Source: JANMDU01 sp031388245 (GTDB taxonomy: Bacteria > Pseudomonadota > Gammaproteobacteria > Burkholderiales > Burkholderiaceae_C). From it: DNA of 17,782 bases. The stretch spans positions 1 to 17,782 of the forward strand of contig JANNED010000260.1 in assembly GCA_031388245.1 (NCBI GenBank). The letters run 5' to 3'. Positions within the stretch are counted from its first letter, which is position 1. Each line of letters starts with the position of its first letter. A program made the translations under genes and the position numbers. Positions 13,946-17,782 of this stretch are shown one piece after another. The notes under the pieces were generated by a model. It was not told the origin of the DNA. It saw only the letters and a program-made list of their open reading frames with translations, and searched no databases.

Positions 13946-15454
13946 TCACGCCGCCAAAACGCTCAAGCTCCAGCTGGTCTTGAGCCAAGCCTGCACTTCC
14001 TGCGCCAGCAGATGCGCCGATTGCGGAAAGCGCTTGGCCCAATCAGCTGAAAACGACAACGCAAACGACATGTCTTTTGGGTTGCACTGCAAGCGCAGCG
14101 ATTTGGCTTGCGGCTGCACCCGCGCATGCGAGAGCAAGACCGCCAATCGCAAACACATCAGCTGCTGCACAAAGCGTACATCGGTGAAATCGGCCTCCAG
14201 CTTGCGCAGCTTGCCTTTGTGCCCAAGCACCAAAAGGCTCAGGCGGTGCAACTCGCCCAGCGAGAAGCCCAGCACATCGGCGTGGTCGATGATGTAGGCG
14301 CTGTGCTTGTGGCAATCGCTGTGTGAGATCAGTGCGCCCACTTCATGCAATTGCGCCGCCCAGCCGAGCTTGCGGCGATGGCGCTCGCGCTGATCAGGCG
14401 CATCTTGCAAGCTGCCGAGGAGCTGTTCGTAGAGCGATTGCGCCACCTGCCCCACGCGCTGGGCTTGCGCCGCATCGACCTCAAAGCGCCGTGCCAGCCG
14501 CTGCACGGATTGCTCGCGCACATCATGCGCCACGCCTTCTCGATCCAGCATGTCATACATCACGCCGTGGCGCAGGCCCGCATCGACTGCACGCATTTCT
14601 TGGATGCCCAGCAGCTCGAACAACGCAATCAAAATACTCAGGCCGCTGCCCAGCACTGGCTTACGATCTTCCTTGAGGCTGGGTAAATCCAGTGCAGACA
14701 CGCTGCCAGCAAGCTGCAATTGTGAGCGCAGCCACTTGAGGCCATCGGCATTCACCACATCTTCCGGCCCGCCCGAGGCTTGCAAAATATCTGCAATCGC
14801 ACCAATCGTGCCCGCCGAGCCATAGGCTGGATCGCCCTGCAAGGGGAAATGCACCGCTGCTTCATCGAGCACAGCCTTGGCCGCAACGATGGCAGTATCA
14901 AACGCATCGGCACTGAGCACGCCTTGCGCAAAATATTTGTCCGCCCAAGCCACACTGCCCACGCGATATGACTCCATGGCCGAAGGCGCCAAGCCCTTGC
15001 CGATGATCAGCTCGGTGGAGCGCCCGCCAATATCGATCACCATGCGCCGAGCTTGCTGGCCGCCTAAGGCATGCGCCACGCCTTGGTAAATCAGGCGCGC
15101 CTCTTCAACCCCCGCAATCACCTCGATGGGAAAACCCAGTTGCTGCTCAGCTTTTTTCAAAAATGCATCGCGGTTACGTGCCTCGCGCAAGGTTTGTGTG
15201 GCCACGGCTCGCACCTGATGCGGCGCAAAGCCAGTGAGCCGCTCGCCAAAGCGCGCCAGTGTTGCCCAGCCGCGCTGCATGGCATCTTGGCTTAGGTTGC
15301 GCTGATCATCGAGCCCCGCACCTTGGCGCACGGTCTCTTTCAAATAATCCACCCGCACGATATTGCCGAGATCCAGCCTGCCAACTTCCATGCGGAAACT
15401 GTTTGACCCCAAATCCACAGCAGCCACCAAGCCGCCTTCTTCAATCTTGCTCAT
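13946..15454 (-). CDS. ppx: Exopolyphosphatase (Ppx/GppA family)
   Basis: Processively removes phosphate from polyphosphate ends; the related GppA acts on pppGpp. The N-terminal ASKHA ATPase-like fold is evident in AAVDLGSNSFRMEVG, VRAVATQTLREARN, GVEEARLIYQGV (holding the catalytic Glu region) and VIDIGGRSTELIIG. The C-terminal HD-like helical domain has LHEVGALISHSDCHKHSAYII. The length, about 500 residues, suits the longer Ppx form. Two start codons are possible: 15454 (502 residues, GGA 7 nt upstream) and 15466 (506 residues). I prefer 15454. It faces ppk1-sixA tail to tail and follows the solute-binding-protein gene at a 53-bp gap, so it may be co-transcribed with that gene rather than with ppk1. 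No Pho box precedes it. Confidence 0.92.
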   Translation of the reverse strand: MSKIEEGGLVAAVDLGSNSFRMEVGRLDLGNIVRVDYLKETVRQGAGLDDQRNLSQDAMQRGWATLARFGERLTGFAPHQVRAVATQTLREARNRDAFLKKAEQQLGFPIEVIAGVEEARLIYQGVAHALGGQQARRMVIDIGGRSTELIIGKGLAPSAMESYRVGSVAWADKYFAQGVLSADAFDTAIVAAKAVLDEAAVHFPLQGDPAYGSAGTIGAIADILQASGGPEDVVNADGLKWLRSQLQLAGSVSALDLPSLKEDRKPVLGSGLSILIALFELLGIQEMRAVDAGLRHGVMYDMLDREGVAHDVREQSVQRLARRFEVDAAQAQRVGQVAQSLYEQLLGSLQDAPDQRERHRRKLGWAAQLHEVGALISHSDCHKHSAYIIDHADVLGFSLGELHRLSLLVLGHKGKLRKLEADFTDVRFVQQLMCLRLAVLLSHARVQPQAKSLRLQCNPKDMSFALSFSADWAKRFPQSAHLLAQEVQAWLKTSWSLSVLAA

Positions 15455-15507
15455 CGCCAAGTCCATGAAAATATTGCATGAACCTTAGCATGGAATGGCG
15501 GTGATTT

Positions 15508-16629
15508 TTATCCAATCACGCGCCCATCAAGGCTCATCATCGATTGCGTCACAAACGCGCTTTGCAAGCGACCGTTTTCTACCTCAATGCGGAAGCCCTC
15601 CAGATCAAGCGATTGGCGGCGCGAGAAGGCTTCGTACACGGCAGAGCGATTGAGAGATTTGGCCGATTGCATGATTTGAGCGGTGTAACGCGCGGAGATG
15701 TAGCCGGCTAAGCTCAAAGCAGTAGGGGGTTCGTCGAAATACTTTGTGAGTGCAGCGCGGAAACGTCGCGCAATTTGAACAGATGAAGAGACAACCGGCA
15801 CAGCTTGCGTGCCAATCACGGGCACATGTTTGCCGCCGCTCATTTGCAGTGCAGTTTGTAAATTCACGTCGGCCAAGGCCACGATATAGCGGATACCGCC
15901 TGAGCGATTCCAGCCTTGCATGAACTGCACCAGCTCAGGCGTGCCACCCAAAAAGAGCACAAGCGGCACTTGGGTGGCGCTGATGAGGCGGGCCTGCTGC
16001 ACAAGATCGGCTTGCACAGGCCACTCCTTCAACGCCAATTTCAAATTTTTCGCGATGCGCTGAATATCCTGTGTGTTTGCGGCGCGATCCCGTTCGCTTT
16101 GGTAGATCACCGAAAGGCTGTTGATGCCGACATTGCTCATATTTTGCAAAGCATGCTGAATTTGTTGCTCGCGCGTAGAAAAAATGGGGAAAGTGCCGCG
16201 ATGGATGTCTATGGCAGAGTTTTGCAGCCAAGGTGCGGCATGCGCCAGCTCGTTGCGTTCAGCACTGTTTTTGATGGTGATCTGCACCGCCAAGGAATCG
16301 GCACAGGTGCCAAATGCCGTCACGCAGGATTCGTCATCGCGCAATTGCGCCCAAGCGCTGGCCTGCTGCGCGGCTGAGCCATCGGTCTCAATCACTTGGT
16401 GCTTGATTTTTTGGCCACGAATGCCACCCGACGCGTTGATTTCTTGCCAAGCCGTGCGGCTGCCGATCACAAAATCTTTGGAAACATCTTGGTAAGCATT
16501 AGACATATCGGCGATTTGCCCAGCGGTGATGCCGCGTGAAGTGGCGCTTTGTGCCCAAATGCTGGGCGCCTGGATGCTTGTGCTGGTGGCCAAACCAATG
16601 GACAAGAGTTGACGGCGCTGTAATTTCAT
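15508..16629 (-). CDS. ABC transporter substrate-binding protein, branched-chain amino acid type (orphan)
   Basis: 373 residues. The N-terminus MKLQRRQLLSIGLA has a twin-arginine-like start and a hydrophobic core, with likely signal cleavage after Ala26 (IWA-QS), so the protein is periplasmic. The mature part resembles type I periplasmic binding proteins of the Leu/Ile/Val family: GSRTAWQEINASGGIRGQKI is the characteristic beginning, followed by alternating alpha/beta segments. The ligand is unknown. No permease or ATPase genes of that family lie nearby, which is unusual; it may serve a transporter elsewhere or act as a sensor protein. The start at 16629 has AGGGAAA about 10 nt upstream. ppx follows on the same strand and pstS is divergent. 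Confidence 0.82.
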   Translation of the reverse strand: MKLQRRQLLSIGLATSTSIQAPSIWAQSATSRGITAGQIADMSNAYQDVSKDFVIGSRTAWQEINASGGIRGQKIKHQVIETDGSAAQQASAWAQLRDDESCVTAFGTCADSLAVQITIKNSAERNELAHAAPWLQNSAIDIHRGTFPIFSTREQQIQHALQNMSNVGINSLSVIYQSERDRAANTQDIQRIAKNLKLALKEWPVQADLVQQARLISATQVPLVLFLGGTPELVQFMQGWNRSGGIRYIVALADVNLQTALQMSGGKHVPVIGTQAVPVVSSSVQIARRFRAALTKYFDEPPTALSLAGYISARYTAQIMQSAKSLNRSAVYEAFSRRQSLDLEGFRIEVENGRLQSAFVTQSMMSLDGRVIG

Positions 16630-16933
16630 GGTGGTGGTTTCCCTATGTTATGTTGGCTGCTGAAGCGGTGAATCTTGTCGGTCGGCAGCAAGATTGAATA
16701 AAAAAATCTAGATCCATCAATCGGTTAGATGACCCGTAAGAATGCTGCTTTGCAGCAATTTGCACGATCCTAGTGCGTTGGCGTGGCGTAACGATGAAGC
16801 TTTGAAGAAGCTTCTATGACAATCCACATCTGCACACATTTGCAATGACAGTCATCAAACCGTCACAATCAGGCACTAAAGTTCAACGCATCCACAAGCC
16901 GCTCGGCGGTGACTTTTAACCAAGGTGTTTACT
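16630..16933. other. Divergent intergenic region between the solute-binding-protein gene and pstS
   Basis: About 300 bp without a gene. It holds the pstS Pho box and its -10 on the right. Three small inverted repeats lie in it: AATCTTG/CAAGATT (16671-16677 and 16689-16695), TGCTGC/GCAGCA (16743-16748 and 16752-16757) and GAAGCTT/AAGCTTC (16796-16802 and 16808-16814). None has a T-tract of terminator type. No convincing promoter for the minus-strand gene was found. Confidence 0.6.
16849..16866 (+). promoter_or_regulatory. Pho box upstream of pstS
   Basis: CAGTCAT-CAAA-CCGTCAC in the 7-4-7 layout. TAAAGT at 16877-16882 follows after exactly 10 bp and serves as the -10. The predicted start of transcription near 16889 gives a leader of about 45 nt. 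Confidence 0.86.
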
Positions 16934-17782
16934 ATGAATCGTTTTTTCAAAGCAGGTCTTCTCAGTATGGCGGCAGGCTTGGCAATGGCTGCCAACGTCT
17001 CAGCGCAAGAAATCACAGGCGCTGGCGCATCGTTCCCAGCGCCGCTGTATTCCAAGTGGGCAGCGGATTACAACAAAGCGACTGGCGTGAAGATCAACTA
17101 TCAATCTGTGGGCTCAGGCGCAGGTTTGCGCCAAATCGAAGCTAAAACAGTGGATTTTGGCGCGTCAGACATGCCGCTCAAAGACGATGAGCTCAAAGCA
17201 AAAAATCTGGTGCAATTTCCTACTGTGATCGGCGGTGTGGTGCCGGTGATCAATGTGAAGGGCATCAATCCTGGCCAACTGCGCTTGAACGGCCAAGTGC
17301 TCGGCGATATTTTTCTGGGCAAAATCACCAAGTGGAATGACGCAGCGATCAAAGCACTCAACCCCAGCTTAGCTTTGCCAGATGCAGATATCGCTCCAGT
17401 GCGCCGCGCTGACGGTTCGGGCACGACCTTTATTTTCACCAACTACCTCTCCAAAGTGAATGCGGAGTGGAAAGCCAAAGTGGGTGAGGGCACAGCTGTG
17501 AACTGGCCAACAGGCGCGGGCGGCAAAGGCAATGAAGGCGTGGCAGCATTTGTAGGCCGTTTGCCAAACTCCATAGGCTACCTTGAGTATGCTTATGTGA
17601 AGCAAAACAAACTTAATTTTGCCCTGATGCAAAACGCCGACGGTAAATTTGTTGCGCCTGATGACGACACATTCAAAGCCGCGGCAGCAGGCGCAGATTG
17701 GAACAAAAGCTTCTACCAAATCTTGACACAGCAGCCTGGCGCTGCCTCTTGGCCGATCAGCGGAGCAACCTTTATCTTGATG
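16934..17782 (+). CDS. pstS: Phosphate ABC transporter substrate-binding protein PstS (3' truncated by window edge)
   Basis: The periplasmic high-affinity phosphate receptor of the Pst system. The ATG at 16934 has AAGGTG 6 nt upstream, and 283 codons are open to the last base. Residues 1-24 are a Sec signal peptide (MNRFFKAGLLSMAAGLAMAA, cleavage likely after VSA). The mature protein starts QEITGAGASFPAPLYSKW, the classic PstS opening. Phosphate-binding segments seen are GAGASFPA, SVGSGAGLRQI, DFGASDMPL and RADGSGTTFIF. A Pho box lies upstream. The genes expected next (pstC, pstA, pstB, phoU) would lie outside the window. Confidence 0.96.
   Translation, partial: MNRFFKAGLLSMAAGLAMAANVSAQEITGAGASFPAPLYSKWAADYNKATGVKINYQSVGSGAGLRQIEAKTVDFGASDMPLKDDELKAKNLVQFPTVIGGVVPVINVKGINPGQLRLNGQVLGDIFLGKITKWNDAAIKALNPSLALPDADIAPVRRADGSGTTFIFTNYLSKVNAEWKAKVGEGTAVNWPTGAGGKGNEGVAAFVGRLPNSIGYLEYAYVKQNKLNFALMQNADGKFVAPDDDTFKAAAAGADWNKSFYQILTQQPGAASWPISGATFILM

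Noticed and set aside
16671..16814. Small inverted repeats before pstS as terminators or operators
   Set aside because: Arms are only 6-7 bp, no T-tracts follow, and such repeats are expected by chance in 300 bp; kept only as a description of the region.
1..17782. Defence systems, prophage, IS elements, CRISPR arrays, tRNA or rRNA genes
   Set aside because: All substantial reading frames are explained by metabolic, phosphate or arsenic genes; no transposase, integrase, spaced direct repeats or tRNA-like folds were seen.

Overview
The window reads as a chromosomal segment of a betaproteobacterium of the order Burkholderiales, most likely Comamonadaceae. The reasons are the protein sequences (CarA, CarB, GreA, PPK1, PPX, PstS), the carA-carB-greA order, the moderate-to-high GC with heavy use of codons such as CAA, AAA and GTG, and copies of a short intergenic hairpin repeat that resembles elements I remember from that family. 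The family assignment is inference. No phage, IS, CRISPR, tRNA or rRNA is visible. Both ends cut genes: the 3' end of an RNA methyltransferase on the left and the 5' part of pstS on the right.

Layout. 1-408: end of a SpoU/TrmH-type RNA 2'-O-methyltransferase. 409-5190: carA and carB (carbamoyl-phosphate synthetase), preceded by a structured leader and separated by two matching hairpins. 5237-5275: strong terminator. 5315-5791: greA. 5782-8164, minus strand: an arsenic cassette in the order arsR, arsI, arsC, MIP channel. 8286-11283: a Pho box, then phoX (secreted alkaline phosphatase) and an OlsB-like N-acyltransferase. 11317-13945: a second Pho box, then ppk1 and sixA. 13946-16629, minus strand: ppx downstream of an orphan branched-chain-amino-acid-type solute-binding protein. 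16849-17782: a third Pho box and pstS, running off the edge.

How it fits together. From 8286 onwards most genes concern phosphate: PhoX releases phosphate outside the cytoplasm, PstS captures it, PPK1 stores it as polyphosphate, PPX degrades the polymer, and an OlsB-like enzyme could make phosphorus-free ornithine lipids. Three of these genes (phoX, ppk1, pstS) carry Pho boxes of 7-4-7 layout, so a PhoB-controlled local regulon is well supported. The adjacent arsenic cassette makes chemical sense beside it, because arsenate enters through phosphate transporters. ArsC would reduce arsenate, ArsI would cleave methylarsenite, and the MIP channel would release arsenite.

The least explained signals are RNA- or repeat-level. 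One is a carA leader hairpin that buries both the Shine-Dalgarno and the GTG start. Another is a pair of near-identical hairpins in the carA-carB spacer, ending 7 nt before the carB ATG. The third is a family of GCTAT-N7-RTAGC elements, two of which appear to have been captured in frame inside protein-coding genes.
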